Shown piece after piece: positions 28,279 through 37,999 of a stretch of DNA of 64,000 nucleotides. Below the pieces are notes generated by a model. The model ran no database searches. It was not told the DNA's origin and worked only from the letters and a program-made list of their open reading frames with translations. This stretch comes from Methanoregula sp. UBA247 (GTDB taxonomy: Archaea; Halobacteriota; Methanomicrobia; Methanomicrobiales; Methanospirillaceae), in NCBI GenBank assembly GCA_002495055.1, contig DADR01000024.1, forward strand, positions 5,227-69,226, read 5' to 3'. Both the position numbers and the translations under genes were made by a program. Position 1 is the stretch's first letter. The number at the start of each line of letters is the position of its first letter.

Positions 28279-29556
28279 ATGAGTATTATCACAGATGCAC
28301 AAAATGGCATCGTCACTGAAGAGATGAAGATCGTCGCTTGGGAAGAAGGAGTCACGGAAGATTTCGTTCGGCGTGGAGTTGCACAGGGACATATTGTCAT
28401 CCCCGTTTCTCCGTACCGGAAAGTAAAGATTTGCGGGATTGGAGAAGGATTGCGCACCAAGGTGAATGCATCTATAGGGACTTCAACGGATATTGTTAAT
28501 ATCCCCGAAGAACTTGAAAAAGCACGGCAGGCAGAGCTCGCCGGTGCCGATACCCTGATGGAACTTTCGACCGGCGGGGACTTCATCGAGATCCGCAAAC
28601 AGGTGATTGCCAATACAACACTGTCAGTTGGCTGTGTGCCGTTGTACCAGGCTTTCATCGAAGCGGCACAAAAGGATGGTGCCGTTGTCAACATGAATGA
28701 AGATGACCTGTTCCGGATCACTGCAGAACAGGCCAAACTCGGGACAAACTTCATGGCCATCCATACCGGTATCAACTGGGAGACGGTTAAACGCCTCCGG
28801 AACCAGGGACGACATGGGGGACTTGTATCCCGGGGTGGTGCGTTCATGACCGCATGGATGCTCCACAATGAAAAAGAAAATCCGCTTTATGCTGAATTTG
28901 ATTACCTGCTTGAGATCATGAAGGAGCACGAGGTCACTTTGTCAATGGGTAACGGCATGAGGGCCGGCGCAATTCACGATGCCACCGACAGGGCAGCTGT
29001 GCAGGAACTTCTGATTAATGCCGAACTTGCGGACAAGGCACATAAGGACGGGGTCCAGGTCATTGTTGAAGGACCAGGACATGTACCCATTGACGAGATT
29101 GCCACCAACGTGCAACTCATGAAACGCGTCACGAACAACAAGCCATTTTACATGCTCGGGCCTATTGTCACCGATATCGCACCTGGTTATGACGATCGTG
29201 TTGCAGCTATCGGCGCAGCAATCTCGTCATCATTAGGTGCGGATTTCATCTGTTATGTGACTCCCGCAGAGCACCTTGCCCTCCCGACGCCCCAGGAAGT
29301 TTTTGAAGGCGTTATCAGTTCCCGGATTGCCGCTCATATCGGTGATATGGTTAAACTCAAAAAGACCCGCGAAGCAGACCTCGAGATGGGACATGCCCGT
29401 CGTGACCTTGACTGGGAACGGCAGTTTGCCGTAGCCATTAATGCCCCTCGTGCCCGTGCAATCAGGAAGGAACGGATGCCGGCAGATGCTGATGCCTGTA
29501 CCATGTGCGGAGATTACTGTGCGATAAAGATTGTGAACCGCCATTTTAAGTTCTGA
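28279..29556 (+). CDS. thiC: Phosphomethylpyrimidine synthase
   Basis: Radical SAM enzyme that rearranges aminoimidazole ribonucleotide to the pyrimidine moiety of thiamine. 425 residues from MSIITDAQNG. Family blocks are VNASIGTS, LMELSTGGDF, GTNFMAIHTGIN, VSRGGAFMTAWML, MGNGMRAGAIHDA, VEGPGHVPI and the C-terminal cluster-binding CTMCGDYCAIKI. Its spacing C-x2-C-x3-C is that of the archaeal subfamily. An ATG 55 codons upstream is in frame, but its extension is not conserved. The gene is alone; the other thiamine genes are not in the window. Confidence 0.97.
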   Translation: MSIITDAQNGIVTEEMKIVAWEEGVTEDFVRRGVAQGHIVIPVSPYRKVKICGIGEGLRTKVNASIGTSTDIVNIPEELEKARQAELAGADTLMELSTGGDFIEIRKQVIANTTLSVGCVPLYQAFIEAAQKDGAVVNMNEDDLFRITAEQAKLGTNFMAIHTGINWETVKRLRNQGRHGGLVSRGGAFMTAWMLHNEKENPLYAEFDYLLEIMKEHEVTLSMGNGMRAGAIHDATDRAAVQELLINAELADKAHKDGVQVIVEGPGHVPIDEIATNVQLMKRVTNNKPFYMLGPIVTDIAPGYDDRVAAIGAAISSSLGADFICYVTPAEHLALPTPQEVFEGVISSRIAAHIGDMVKLKKTREADLEMGHARRDLDWERQFAVAINAPRARAIRKERMPADADACTMCGDYCAIKIVNRHFKF

Positions 29557-29716
29557 AAAGGCAGTTTCATTTTTTTTCATATTAAAAAAACATGCATTTC
29601 TCACTTGAAATGGAGAAAAGAAAAAAAACATATCGATTTTTTCCTGAATATCTGTATCTATATAATATTACCAAGCATTATCTGTTGACAGCACCTAGTA
29701 ATTATGGTGATTTCTG

Positions 29717-29944
29717 TTGGAAAGACAATCCGTTGATTCGTGTAACCTGAAAACTGTGGGTTACGACAATAATTTAAAGAATTTAGAGATTGAGTTCCAT
29801 TCCGGGATGGTCTATCAATACCAGAATGTTCCTTCGCACATCTACGCAAATCTGTTAAGTGCGCAGTCAACCGGGACTTTTTTCACCGACAAGATAAAAA
29901 ACCGTTATCGATCGGTACGTCTGGATAAAGTTGTCGTGCGGTAA
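29717..29944 (+). CDS. KTSC domain protein
   Basis: 75 residues consisting of one KTSC domain: SCNLKTVGYDNNLKNLEIEF, then GMVYQYQNVPSHIYANLL, ending with FFTDKIKNRYRSVRL. The domain was named from its fusion to lysyl-tRNA synthetase, and its molecular role is unsettled. The start is TTG at 29717, supported by GGTGA six bases upstream. It follows thiC on the same strand by 160 bases but is probably its own unit. Confidence 0.85.
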   Translation: MERQSVDSCNLKTVGYDNNLKNLEIEFHSGMVYQYQNVPSHIYANLLSAQSTGTFFTDKIKNRYRSVRLDKVVVR

Positions 29945-30135
29945 TGTCCGTGATTCCACCTGATCGTTTGAATGGGTGCGATCCTTTCACGGTCTAAAAT
30001 TTTCTTACACTTTTTTATTTACCGCAATTAAAAATTTCTGCCGTCAGATAAATTTCATGAGCGTATCCTCGCACAAAAAACGGCTTTAGAGGAAAACCTC
30101 CAAATCTGCCGGAACAATTAAAAAAAATAGTGGAT

Positions 30136-30795
30136 TTATGCTGTTCCTGCAGAATCGTAGATCTGACAGACATAGCGGGCGATAAACAATGCCCATGGTG
30201 CGATGAGACAGAGATAGATGATCATGCCAAGGATCGGAATAACCTGGATGATGGCCACAATGATTGCAAATATTATTCCGACGATGATCAGGACAACCAG
30301 TGCAATGAGGTAGGGGACCCAGCCGATCCTTTCGATGGTCGCAAGTATCGCACTAAAGTTGAATGCCTCCCCGATACTCCCTGTCCGTGCAAAGCGGACA
30401 ATACCTATAACCTCAAAAACTGCGATGATGATTCCGAGAACAAGCATGATTAACAGGCCGATACCCATAGCGGCAAACGCTCCCATCATTGCTGTAGAAT
30501 CCCCGCTCATAATCGCAACAGCAGATGCACCCAAAACAAGAACCCAGACAATAATCAACGGGATTGCATAGATAAGGGAAACAATAAGGTATTTAATCCC
30601 GTCAATAAAAAGAGTGCCCCAGTCTTCGACTTCGGGTGCTGGTTTCTCTCCCCGGAGAATTTTCATTGAGTATCCCATAAGGGGAAGCCCGAGAAGGATA
30701 GTTGCGATGATCAGCATCAGCCACTTATTCCACTTGCCAACGACAGCTTCCTTTGCATATTCAAAGGATTCACCAACCATGTTTCCGTAATCCAT
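30136..30795 (-). CDS. DUF4013 membrane protein
   Basis: 219 residues with about five hydrophobic helices, including long ones near residues 20-45, 70-95, 105-135 and 155-205. The N-terminal MDYGNMVGESFEYAKEAVVG, the FIDGIKYLIVSLIYAIP segment and the glycine/isoleucine-rich end are characteristic of DUF4013 (PF13197) proteins common in methanogens. Function unknown. In-frame GTG codons at 30807 and 30804 come earlier, but GGTGA lies five bases before the ATG at 30795, which decides the start. Confidence 0.85.
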   Translation of the reverse strand: MDYGNMVGESFEYAKEAVVGKWNKWLMLIIATILLGLPLMGYSMKILRGEKPAPEVEDWGTLFIDGIKYLIVSLIYAIPLIIVWVLVLGASAVAIMSGDSTAMMGAFAAMGIGLLIMLVLGIIIAVFEVIGIVRFARTGSIGEAFNFSAILATIERIGWVPYLIALVVLIIVGIIFAIIVAIIQVIPILGMIIYLCLIAPWALFIARYVCQIYDSAGTA

Positions 30796-30937
30796 CTCTT
30801 TCACCACGATAATACAATCAAGATTGAAAAATCACCCATGAGCATTTTGCCACAAACGATTTATATTAGCTATGATTGCCAGGTGGAATATAAAGTTATC
30901 GTAACCAGGAGTGCAAAATTAAAAAAATGAACACAGA

Positions 30938-32422
30938 TTAATGCCGGAAGTAACGTACGCCCGTAAAAATCATTGCCATGTGCAGCCGGTTTGCAGCATC
31001 TATTACTTCTTTATCCCGGATAGATCCCCCTGGCTGTATCAGAGCTGTTGCACCGGCATCTGCTGCAACTTCGAGTGTGTCCGGAAACGGCAGGAAGGCA
31101 TCTGAAGCCATGACAGAACCTTTGAGGGATGCACATGCTTTCTCAACTGCAATTCTCGCTGAGTCCACCCTGCTCATCTGCCCGGCACCAATGCCGAGTG
31201 TACGTTTCTGGTCAGCAAATATGATCGTGTTGCTCTTCGTATGCTTACAAACCTTCCATGCCAGCTGGATTGCACGCATCTCATCGGGTGTTGGATCCCG
31301 ATCCGTAATCACATGCCAGTGCTCCTGGTAAGGAGGTGTCCGCTGCACGAGCACACCGCCATCGATTGTCCGTATCTCATCCCCGCCGGATTTTTCCGGG
31401 AGGACAATTACCCGCATATTCTCCTTTTTTTCCATGATTGCACGAGCATCGGAAGAAAATGAGGGAGCAACAAGGACTTCAACAAACGTCTTTGCAATCT
31501 CTGCTGCCACGTCTTTTTCAATTTCCCGGTTCAGGCAGACAACCGATCCATAGGCGGAGACAGGATCAACTTCACGGGATGTAATATATACATCAAGCAG
31601 GTCTTTACCAACGGCAACTCCACAGGGATTATTGTGCTTGACGATAACAGCCGCCGTTTCTTCAAACTCACGGAGAAGTGCAACACCGGCGTTGACGTCA
31701 AGATAATTATTATACGACATCTGCTTTCCCTGGATCGGTTCTGTTCCTGCAATACCGGTCTCACCATAGACTGCCGCCTGCTGGTGCGGATTCTCCCCAT
31801 ACCTCAATGTCCTGCCATGACTGAACTGCCGGGTAAACGTTGAAGGAAACTGTGCATCGAGCATGAAAAGGTAATTGCTGATCGCTGCATCGTAGGCTGC
31901 AGTCCTTGCAAATGCCTTTTTTGCAAGTTCAAGCCGTTGTTCTGAAGAGATCTCACCACGACGAATTGACCCGATGAGCGCCGGATAATCCGCCGGGTCA
32001 ACAACGACAGCTACCTGTTTGTAATTTTTTGCCCCTGCACGGATCATCGCCGGTCCGCCGACATCGATGAATTCGATCAGTCCTTCAAGGCTCATCTGTT
32101 GCCCGGACATCTTCTCAAACGGGTACAGGTTTACTACCAGCAGATCGATGCGGTTTATTCCGTGCTTTGCCATAATCGCATCATCAACCTGCCGTCTGCC
32201 CAATAAACCCCCGTGAACTTTTGGGTGCAGGGTCTTCACCCTCCCGTCCATCATCTCGGGAAAACCGGTATAACTGGAAACTTCGGTATATATCACACCG
32301 GCTTGTGCAAGTGCCTTTCCCGTCCCGCCCGAACTCATTATACTGTATTTTTGTTGAACAAGCTCCTCCGCGAGCTCGACAATACCGGTCTTGTCCCAGA
32401 CAGAGAGCAGTGCCCACTTCAT
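30938..32422 (-). CDS. purH: Bifunctional AICAR transformylase / IMP cyclohydrolase
   Basis: Last two steps of purine synthesis: 10-formyl-THF-dependent formylation of AICAR and closure to IMP. 494 residues. The N-terminal MGS-like cyclohydrolase domain has LLSVWDKTGIVELAEELV, SSGGTGKAL and KTLHPKVHGGLLGRR; the transformylase domain has LRYGENPHQQAAVYG and VKHNNPCGVAVG, ending with SDAFLPFPDTLEVAADAG and IQPGGSIRDKEVI. Many archaea use PurP and PurO instead, so a bacterial-type PurH here is worth noting. It is divergent from grpE; the gap at 32423-32741 holds both promoters. Confidence 0.97.
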   Translation of the reverse strand: MKWALLSVWDKTGIVELAEELVQQKYSIMSSGGTGKALAQAGVIYTEVSSYTGFPEMMDGRVKTLHPKVHGGLLGRRQVDDAIMAKHGINRIDLLVVNLYPFEKMSGQQMSLEGLIEFIDVGGPAMIRAGAKNYKQVAVVVDPADYPALIGSIRRGEISSEQRLELAKKAFARTAAYDAAISNYLFMLDAQFPSTFTRQFSHGRTLRYGENPHQQAAVYGETGIAGTEPIQGKQMSYNNYLDVNAGVALLREFEETAAVIVKHNNPCGVAVGKDLLDVYITSREVDPVSAYGSVVCLNREIEKDVAAEIAKTFVEVLVAPSFSSDARAIMEKKENMRVIVLPEKSGGDEIRTIDGGVLVQRTPPYQEHWHVITDRDPTPDEMRAIQLAWKVCKHTKSNTIIFADQKRTLGIGAGQMSRVDSARIAVEKACASLKGSVMASDAFLPFPDTLEVAADAGATALIQPGGSIRDKEVIDAANRLHMAMIFTGVRYFRH

Positions 32423-32687
32423 GGTCTAGTGTATGCAGGACAGGAAAGAAAAATGTATGCTGGTGAATGTGTTGAGGTAATGTCCCGGTATTACCTGCCG
32501 GAAACCATGACTACACGGTACCTGCAATCCAAATCATGTATTTTCTCATATTGTGGAAATCTGTACCGGAATACTAAAAAAAAATTTAATCACTGGGAAA
32601 TTGTTAATTATCGAATTATACAAAAAATTGAGCCTTAATATCAAAAACAGGTAATATTCAGCGGTTCCCATGGTGTGATGATGTAAA

Positions 32688-32699
32688 TTTTTATATAGA
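32688..32699 (+). promoter_or_regulatory. TATA box of the grpE-dnaK-dnaJ operon
   Basis: TTTTTATATAG lies about 45 bases before the grpE ATG at 32742. Transcription would begin around 32720-32725, which excludes the TTG at 32718 as start. The clpB/cdc48 operator motif is not present here. Confidence 0.55.
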
Positions 32700-32741
32700 A
32701 CCACAATACAATAGATATTGGAACATCGAACGGGATGTACT

Positions 32742-33284
32742 ATGCACGACGCAGAACACAGTACAGAACAAAATGAAGAACATGAATCCGGTACGGCAGA
32801 AAATACCCTGCCGGAATCTCAGCAGCTGGTGATTGAGCTCGAAGTGCAAAAGAAAGCTTTTGCCGAATTGAACGATCAGCTTCTCAGGCTTGCTGCAGAT
32901 TATGAAAATTTTAAAAAGCGAACAGCTCGCGAAAGAGAGACCCTTATTTCACGAGCAAATGAACGATTCGCCATTGATATCCTTGAAGTGATGGACAACT
33001 TTGAACGGGCATTAAAAACGGATGACACCCATTTGCGTGAAGGTGTCCTTCAGATCCGGCAGCTCCTCAACGCCCAATTGCTGCGTAATGGTATAACTCC
33101 CCTGGATGCACAAAAAAAGCAATTCAATCCAGCAGAACATGAAGCCATTGCTCATGTTACCTCAGATGAACCGGAGGGCATTGTGATCGATGAAGTCTCA
33201 CGCGGGTATCGTATGCATGATAAAGTGATAAGATACGCTAAAGTTGCTGTATCCAAAGGAAATCAGAAAGATCAGGAGGTATAA
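32742..33284 (+). CDS. grpE: GrpE nucleotide exchange factor
   Basis: 180 residues. An acidic N-terminal tail is followed by a long coiled coil (about 35-85, LEVQKKAFAELNDQLLRLAA, YENFKKRTAREREXL-type pattern) and the beta domain ending GYRMHDKVIRYAKVAVSKG. It releases ADP from DnaK. It heads the operon grpE-dnaK-dnaJ: the dnaK ATG follows its stop by two bases and the dnaK ribosome binding site is inside grpE. An in-frame TTG eight codons upstream was rejected because it lies at or before the predicted transcription start. Confidence 0.95.
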   Translation: MHDAEHSTEQNEEHESGTAENTLPESQQLVIELEVQKKAFAELNDQLLRLAADYENFKKRTARERETLISRANERFAIDILEVMDNFERALKTDDTHLREGVLQIRQLLNAQLLRNGITPLDAQKKQFNPAEHEAIAHVTSDEPEGIVIDEVSRGYRMHDKVIRYAKVAVSKGNQKDQEV

Positions 33285-33286
33285 AA

Positions 33287-35134
33287 ATGGCAAAAGAGAA
33301 GGTTTTAGGAATTGATCTGGGAACGACCTTTTCCTGTATGTCAATCATGGAGGCAGGAAAGCCAATCGTGATCCCCAACGCAGAGGGTGGACGGACAACC
33401 GCATCGATCGTTGCATTCACCAAAGAGGGTGAACGTCTTGTCGGGAGTCTGGCCAAACGCCAGGCGGTTACCAATCCCCAGCGGACAATCCAGTCGATCA
33501 AACGTAAGATGGGATCGACGGAAAAAATTAAAATCGATGATAAGAATTATTCCCCCCAGGAAATCTCGGCAATGATCCTGCAGAAGATGAAAGTGGATGC
33601 TGAGGCGTATCTCGGTGAGAAAATTTCAAAAGCAGTTATCACGGTTCCGGCATACTTCAACGATGCACAGCGACAGGCGACCAAGGATGCCGGAAAGATC
33701 GCCGGTCTTGATGTCATGCGTATCATCAACGAGCCCACGGCAAGTGCACTGGCATATGGCATTGATAAAGAACAGGATGCCACAGTTCTGGTGTACGACC
33801 TGGGTGGGGGTACATTTGATGTCTCGATCCTGACACTTGGCGACGGTGTTTTTGAAGTAAAATCAACTGCCGGTAATAACCTCCTTGGTGGAGATGACTT
33901 TGACAAACGTGTCACGGACTACCTTATTGAGGAGTTTAAGAAAAAAGAGGGGGTTGACTTGCGCAATGATCCGTATGCCATGCAGCGGCTTCGCGATGCA
34001 TCAGAGAATGCAAAGATCGAACTTTCTCAGCGCCAGTCCACCAACGTCAACCTGCCCTACATTACCACGGATTCAAGTGGCCCAAAATTCCTCAATATTG
34101 ACCTTACCCGTTCAAAACTCGAACAACTTATCGGTGATCTGGTCGAATCCACTGTCGGACCTGTGAAGCAGGCACTGAGCGATGCAAAACTTGAGCCAAA
34201 GGACATCGACCATGTCCTTCTCGTAGGTGGCTCCACCCGGGTCCCTCTTGTTCAGGAAACGGTAAAGAAGATCCTGGGGAAAGAGCCCGATAAGGGCATC
34301 AATCCCGATGAATGTGTTGCGCTTGGTGCAGGAATTCAGGGAGCCGTACTGACTGGTGAGACAAAAGATATCGTCCTGCTGGATGTCACCCCGCTCACGC
34401 TGGGCATAGAGACTCTTGGAGGTATCGCAACCAAGCTGATCGAACGAAATACCACAATTCCCACACGGAAGAGCCAGATATTCTCCACAGCAGCAGATGG
34501 ACAGACCAGTGTTGAGATTCATGTCGTACAGGGAGAAAGGGCTCTTGCCAAAGACAATTTCACCCTGGGCAGGTTCCAGTTAACCGGAATCCCCCCGGCA
34601 CCACGAGGCATACCCCAGATTGAAGTCACTTTTGATATCGACTCAAACGGCATTATTCATGTATCGGCAAAGGATCTGGGGTCAGGCAACCAGCAGGCAA
34701 TCTCGATCAAAGGGGATAAAAAACTCTCTGATGAAGACATCAAGAAGATGATGGATGCAGCCAAACAGTTCGAAGATGAGGATAAGAAAAAGCGCGATGA
34801 GATTGAGCTGCACAACCAGGCAGATACTGCCATATTTACTGCTGAAAAGATGTTAAAAGAGAGCGGGGAAAAACTTGAAACAGCTGACAAGCTAAAAGTA
34901 GAGGAAGGTATCGCTGCAGTAAAGAAAGCACTCGCCGATGATATCCTTGATGATATTAAGAAAACAATGGAAGTGCTGACCGAAAGTGTCTATGCAGCCA
35001 CAACCAAGCTCTACCAGAAGATGCAGGCAGAGCAGGCATCACAACCGCAGGCAGAATCCGGTGCTGCACCGCAACCTGATAAAAATACCGATGATACCGT
35101 TGTCGATGCAGATTATAATGTAAAAAAAGAGTGA
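33287..35134 (+). CDS. dnaK: Hsp70 chaperone DnaK
   Basis: 615 residues. The ATPase domain has LGIDLGTTFSCMSIMEAG, VITVPAYFNDAQRQATKDAG, VYDLGGGTFDVSIL and LLVGGSTRVPLVQ. The substrate-binding domain begins around LLDVTPLTLGIET and includes the lid; the C-terminal tail VVDADYNVKK is of the bacterial type. It lacks the extra 20-odd residues of the Gram-negative ATPase domain near residue 80, as in Gram-positive and archaeal DnaK. A perfect GGAGGT lies seven bases before the ATG, overlapping the grpE end. It folds and protects proteins, with ClpB and the adjacent DnaJ/GrpE. Confidence 0.98.
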   Translation: MAKEKVLGIDLGTTFSCMSIMEAGKPIVIPNAEGGRTTASIVAFTKEGERLVGSLAKRQAVTNPQRTIQSIKRKMGSTEKIKIDDKNYSPQEISAMILQKMKVDAEAYLGEKISKAVITVPAYFNDAQRQATKDAGKIAGLDVMRIINEPTASALAYGIDKEQDATVLVYDLGGGTFDVSILTLGDGVFEVKSTAGNNLLGGDDFDKRVTDYLIEEFKKKEGVDLRNDPYAMQRLRDASENAKIELSQRQSTNVNLPYITTDSSGPKFLNIDLTRSKLEQLIGDLVESTVGPVKQALSDAKLEPKDIDHVLLVGGSTRVPLVQETVKKILGKEPDKGINPDECVALGAGIQGAVLTGETKDIVLLDVTPLTLGIETLGGIATKLIERNTTIPTRKSQIFSTAADGQTSVEIHVVQGERALAKDNFTLGRFQLTGIPPAPRGIPQIEVTFDIDSNGIIHVSAKDLGSGNQQAISIKGDKKLSDEDIKKMMDAAKQFEDEDKKKRDEIELHNQADTAIFTAEKMLKESGEKLETADKLKVEEGIAAVKKALADDILDDIKKTMEVLTESVYAATTKLYQKMQAEQASQPQAESGAAPQPDKNTDDTVVDADYNVKKE

Positions 35135-35140
35135 GCCCTG

Positions 35141-36265
35141 ATGAGTGCGGATGACTATTACGATATCCTTGGAATACCCCGGAATGCTGACGATAAGGAG
35201 ATCAAGAAGGCATACCGCAACTTAGCACGGAAATATCATCCTGATGTCTGTAAGGATAAGGGTGCAGAAGAGAAGTTTAAAGGAATTAACGAGGCGTATA
35301 GTGTTCTTTCAGATGAACAGAAACGAGCACAATATGATAATATGGGCCATGAAACGTTTACCAACGCTTCCAAAGGCTCATATACGGGCGCAGGTGGATT
35401 CGGGGGTGGTTTCTCCGCTGATTTCTCGGGTTTCGGGGATATCTTTGATTTCTTTGGCGGAGGTCAGAGACGATCGGGTCCCCAGCCAGGTGCCGATCTT
35501 CTCATGCGCATCCAGATCAGTCTCGAAGAAGCTGTAGCCGGTGTAGACCGGGACATTGAAGTGATGCATACAGAACCATGTCCTGCCTGTAGTGGAACGG
35601 GCAGCGAAACAAAACGACTGCATACCTGTTCCCGTTGTGGTGGCAGTGGACAGATGCGACAAGCTGCTCAATCATCCTTCGGCCAGTTTATACGAATGAT
35701 GACCTGCAATCAGTGCGGCGGAAAAGGAAAGATACCTGAAAAAGTCTGCAATGTGTGCCGCGGTTCAGGTCATTCACGAGTGAAACGGAAAGTATCCGTG
35801 CACATTCCTGCAGGAATCGATAATGGTATGCGTCTTCGCATGGAAGGGTATGGTGAAGCTGGTGATTTGGGTGCACCCAGTGGTGACCTGTTTATTGAGG
35901 TGTATGTCCAGTCCCACGACCGTTTTATCAGGAACGGGGATAATCTTGAGACAATTATTGAGATTAGTCCTGTTCAGGCAGTTCTGGGAACATCGATAGA
36001 GATTGAAACCATAGATAAACGGCATATTGACTTAAAGGTACCCCCGGGCATACAGAATAACACAGCCTTAAAGATCGCCGGTGAAGGTATGAAGCGCCGT
36101 GGAAAGCCCGGGGATCTGCTTGTCAGGGTGAAAATTATCATACCAAAATCCATCAGCAGCGAGCAAAAGGAACTCTATATAAAACTTGCAGAGCTGGAAG
36201 GAAAGAGCAGCGGTTCCGGAGGATTTTTCTCCGGCTTCATGGGAAAAAAGAAGAGTAAAAAGTGA
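35141..36265 (+). CDS. dnaJ: Hsp40 co-chaperone DnaJ
   Basis: 374 residues, a complete type I J-protein. The J domain carries the HPD tripeptide at residues 33-35 (KYHPDVCKD). A Gly/Phe region follows (GGFGGGFSADFSGFGDIF), then four zinc-finger CxxCxGxG motifs: CPACSGTG, CSRCGGSG, CNQCGGKG and CNVCRGSG. The C-terminal client domains end with a Lys-rich tail. It stimulates DnaK ATPase and delivers clients. It starts six bases after the dnaK stop. Confidence 0.98.
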   Translation: MSADDYYDILGIPRNADDKEIKKAYRNLARKYHPDVCKDKGAEEKFKGINEAYSVLSDEQKRAQYDNMGHETFTNASKGSYTGAGGFGGGFSADFSGFGDIFDFFGGGQRRSGPQPGADLLMRIQISLEEAVAGVDRDIEVMHTEPCPACSGTGSETKRLHTCSRCGGSGQMRQAAQSSFGQFIRMMTCNQCGGKGKIPEKVCNVCRGSGHSRVKRKVSVHIPAGIDNGMRLRMEGYGEAGDLGAPSGDLFIEVYVQSHDRFIRNGDNLETIIEISPVQAVLGTSIEIETIDKRHIDLKVPPGIQNNTALKIAGEGMKRRGKPGDLLVRVKIIIPKSISSEQKELYIKLAELEGKSSGSGGFFSGFMGKKKSKK

Positions 36266-36352
36266 TCACAGGATTCCCTGTTGAAGATCATTTTTTTTAC
36301 ACCAGAGTTTTTTTGCACACGTATTTGAGCGCTTGTGATCAATGAGATCAGG

Positions 36353-37321
36353 ATGAGACTGCTCTTTGAGTTGTCAGGAGAAAACCAAACACTCCCCTTA
36401 GCTGAACTTGAGTGCATAGGGAAAGTTATCGATTGCCGGCTTCAGGTCGCGGTTGTTGAGGCCCCTGATCCAAATGAGGCACATCGCCTTGCCATGACGC
36501 AGGTCGTATCCGGGTATCTTGGTGAATGTGAGCCCACTATCCCCGCCTTCCAAAAATTACTCAAAGACCTTGGTATTGAAACCTGCGAGTCATTTGCCGG
36601 GCGTGCTAAAAAAATTCACGGGGGTTGTCTTGAAAGAAACCCCAGTTCACAACGGGAATTTGAGAAGCTTATCGGGACCATGATTTCTGGTACGGTTTCA
36701 TTAAATAAACCGGAGACAGAATATCGTGCTGTCCTTTCGGAAGATCGCTGCTTTTTTGGCAAAGTACTTTTTAAAATTGACCGTGGAGCCTATGATATCC
36801 GGAATCCTGGAAAACGGATTTTTTTCCACCCCGGTGTGATGATGCCGAGGATGGCAAGAACCCTCATCAATTTAACCTGTTCACATACGGGTGATGTAGT
36901 ACTTGATCCATTCTGCGGAACCGGTGGCATTCTTATCGAAGCGGAAATGCTCGGCATGCAAACACTGGGTAGTGATTTTGATCCCATGATGGTCCGGGGC
37001 AGCCTTCAGAATGTACCAAAAGCGCATCTTATGCTTGCTGATGCAACGCATCAGCCGTTTGCCAATCATTCAATCGATGCAGTAGTGACCGATTTTCCTT
37101 ATGGGCAATCAGTCTGCATCAAAAAAACTGACACCATGACCAGACTATATGCTGATACACTGGATGAAATAAACCGTGTCCTCAGGAATGGACACCGGGC
37201 TGTAGTAGTCACCCATAAGGATATTTCGGATATCGCCGCAGCACACATGACAATTCTGCAGCACCATGAACAGCGGGTACATAAAAGCCTTGTCCGTCGC
37301 ATCCTCGTTCTGACGCAATAA
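36353..37321 (+). CDS. tRNA (guanine10-N2)-dimethyltransferase, Trm-G10 type
   Basis: 322 residues from MRLLFELSGENQTLPLAELE. The N-terminal ferredoxin-like/THUMP region binds tRNA; the Rossmann methyltransferase domain has the HPGVMMPRMARTLINL lead-in, VLDPFCGTGGILIEAEMLG (SAM site) and TDFPYGQS, the catalytic D-P-P-Y box with Phe at the second position. It would methylate G10 in the tRNA D-stem. An upstream GTG six codons earlier is in frame, but the family N-terminus begins at the ATG. It follows dnaJ by 87 bases and may be read with the chaperone operon. Confidence 0.9.
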   Translation: MRLLFELSGENQTLPLAELECIGKVIDCRLQVAVVEAPDPNEAHRLAMTQVVSGYLGECEPTIPAFQKLLKDLGIETCESFAGRAKKIHGGCLERNPSSQREFEKLIGTMISGTVSLNKPETEYRAVLSEDRCFFGKVLFKIDRGAYDIRNPGKRIFFHPGVMMPRMARTLINLTCSHTGDVVLDPFCGTGGILIEAEMLGMQTLGSDFDPMMVRGSLQNVPKAHLMLADATHQPFANHSIDAVVTDFPYGQSVCIKKTDTMTRLYADTLDEINRVLRNGHRAVVVTHKDISDIAAAHMTILQHHEQRVHKSLVRRILVLTQ

Positions 37322-37527
37322 TGGTTGATTTCAACCATCCTTCCAGAAATTTCAAGAGAATAGATATTTTGTGATATTTTAAAGATTCCGATTTTATTTT
37401 TTTTACATGTAAAAACTTTTAATATGATATTAGAATTATTTTTAAAAAATACATAAATTCAAAATATACGAAATTTTAAATTTAATATTATAAAAAGTCA
37501 TAAAACATGCTCAAAAAATTAAGAGTA

Positions 37528-37944
37528 TTAATGAATACGCGGGTAATTGTACTCGTAATATTTTCCTTTATATTCAATAATTCGATTAATCATAATACTA
37601 CTGGCGTTTGACCAAAAGCGACCGTTAAACCTATTCATTTCATCATATGAAAGAGGTATGAGATATAAACGTGTTCCATCATCGAGTATTGCCGTGGGTT
37701 TTTGGTTGTTATCCCGAATTATTGCTGTTAAATGCGGGAATTCTTTAAAATCTTCTTCTGTGAGGGGGATTTGATCACCTTGTTGGATAAAACTTTTATT
37801 CAATTCATACACGCTAAGCGTCGCATAGCTTCCTCTATCGAATATTGTTATCAAACCGAACCAACTCGGCAAAAATATAGCAATCCCTAAAAAAATCGCA
37901 ATAAGAACATACCATCGTTTTTTCAGAGTTTCAAAAATGTTCAT
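37528..37944 (-). CDS. Hypothetical single-pass membrane protein
   Basis: 138 residues from MNIFETLKKRWYVLIAIF. One transmembrane helix (about 10-32) is followed by an extracytoplasmic domain of about 105 residues rich in aromatic and charged residues (GRFWSNASSIMINRIIEYKG). Codon use is AT-rich compared with the genes before it, as in the adjacent IS and accessory region. The in-frame upstream extension reaches into the IS inverted repeat and is unlikely. No family recognised. Confidence 0.55.
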   Translation of the reverse strand: MNIFETLKKRWYVLIAIFLGIAIFLPSWFGLITIFDRGSYATLSVYELNKSFIQQGDQIPLTEEDFKEFPHLTAIIRDNNQKPTAILDDGTRLYLIPLSYDEMNRFNGRFWSNASSIMINRIIEYKGKYYEYNYPRIH

Positions 37945-37999
37945 AACCACAAATTCCTTTTTTAATATTATATTTATCCCTTTTTGTTTCCAGCGTTTC

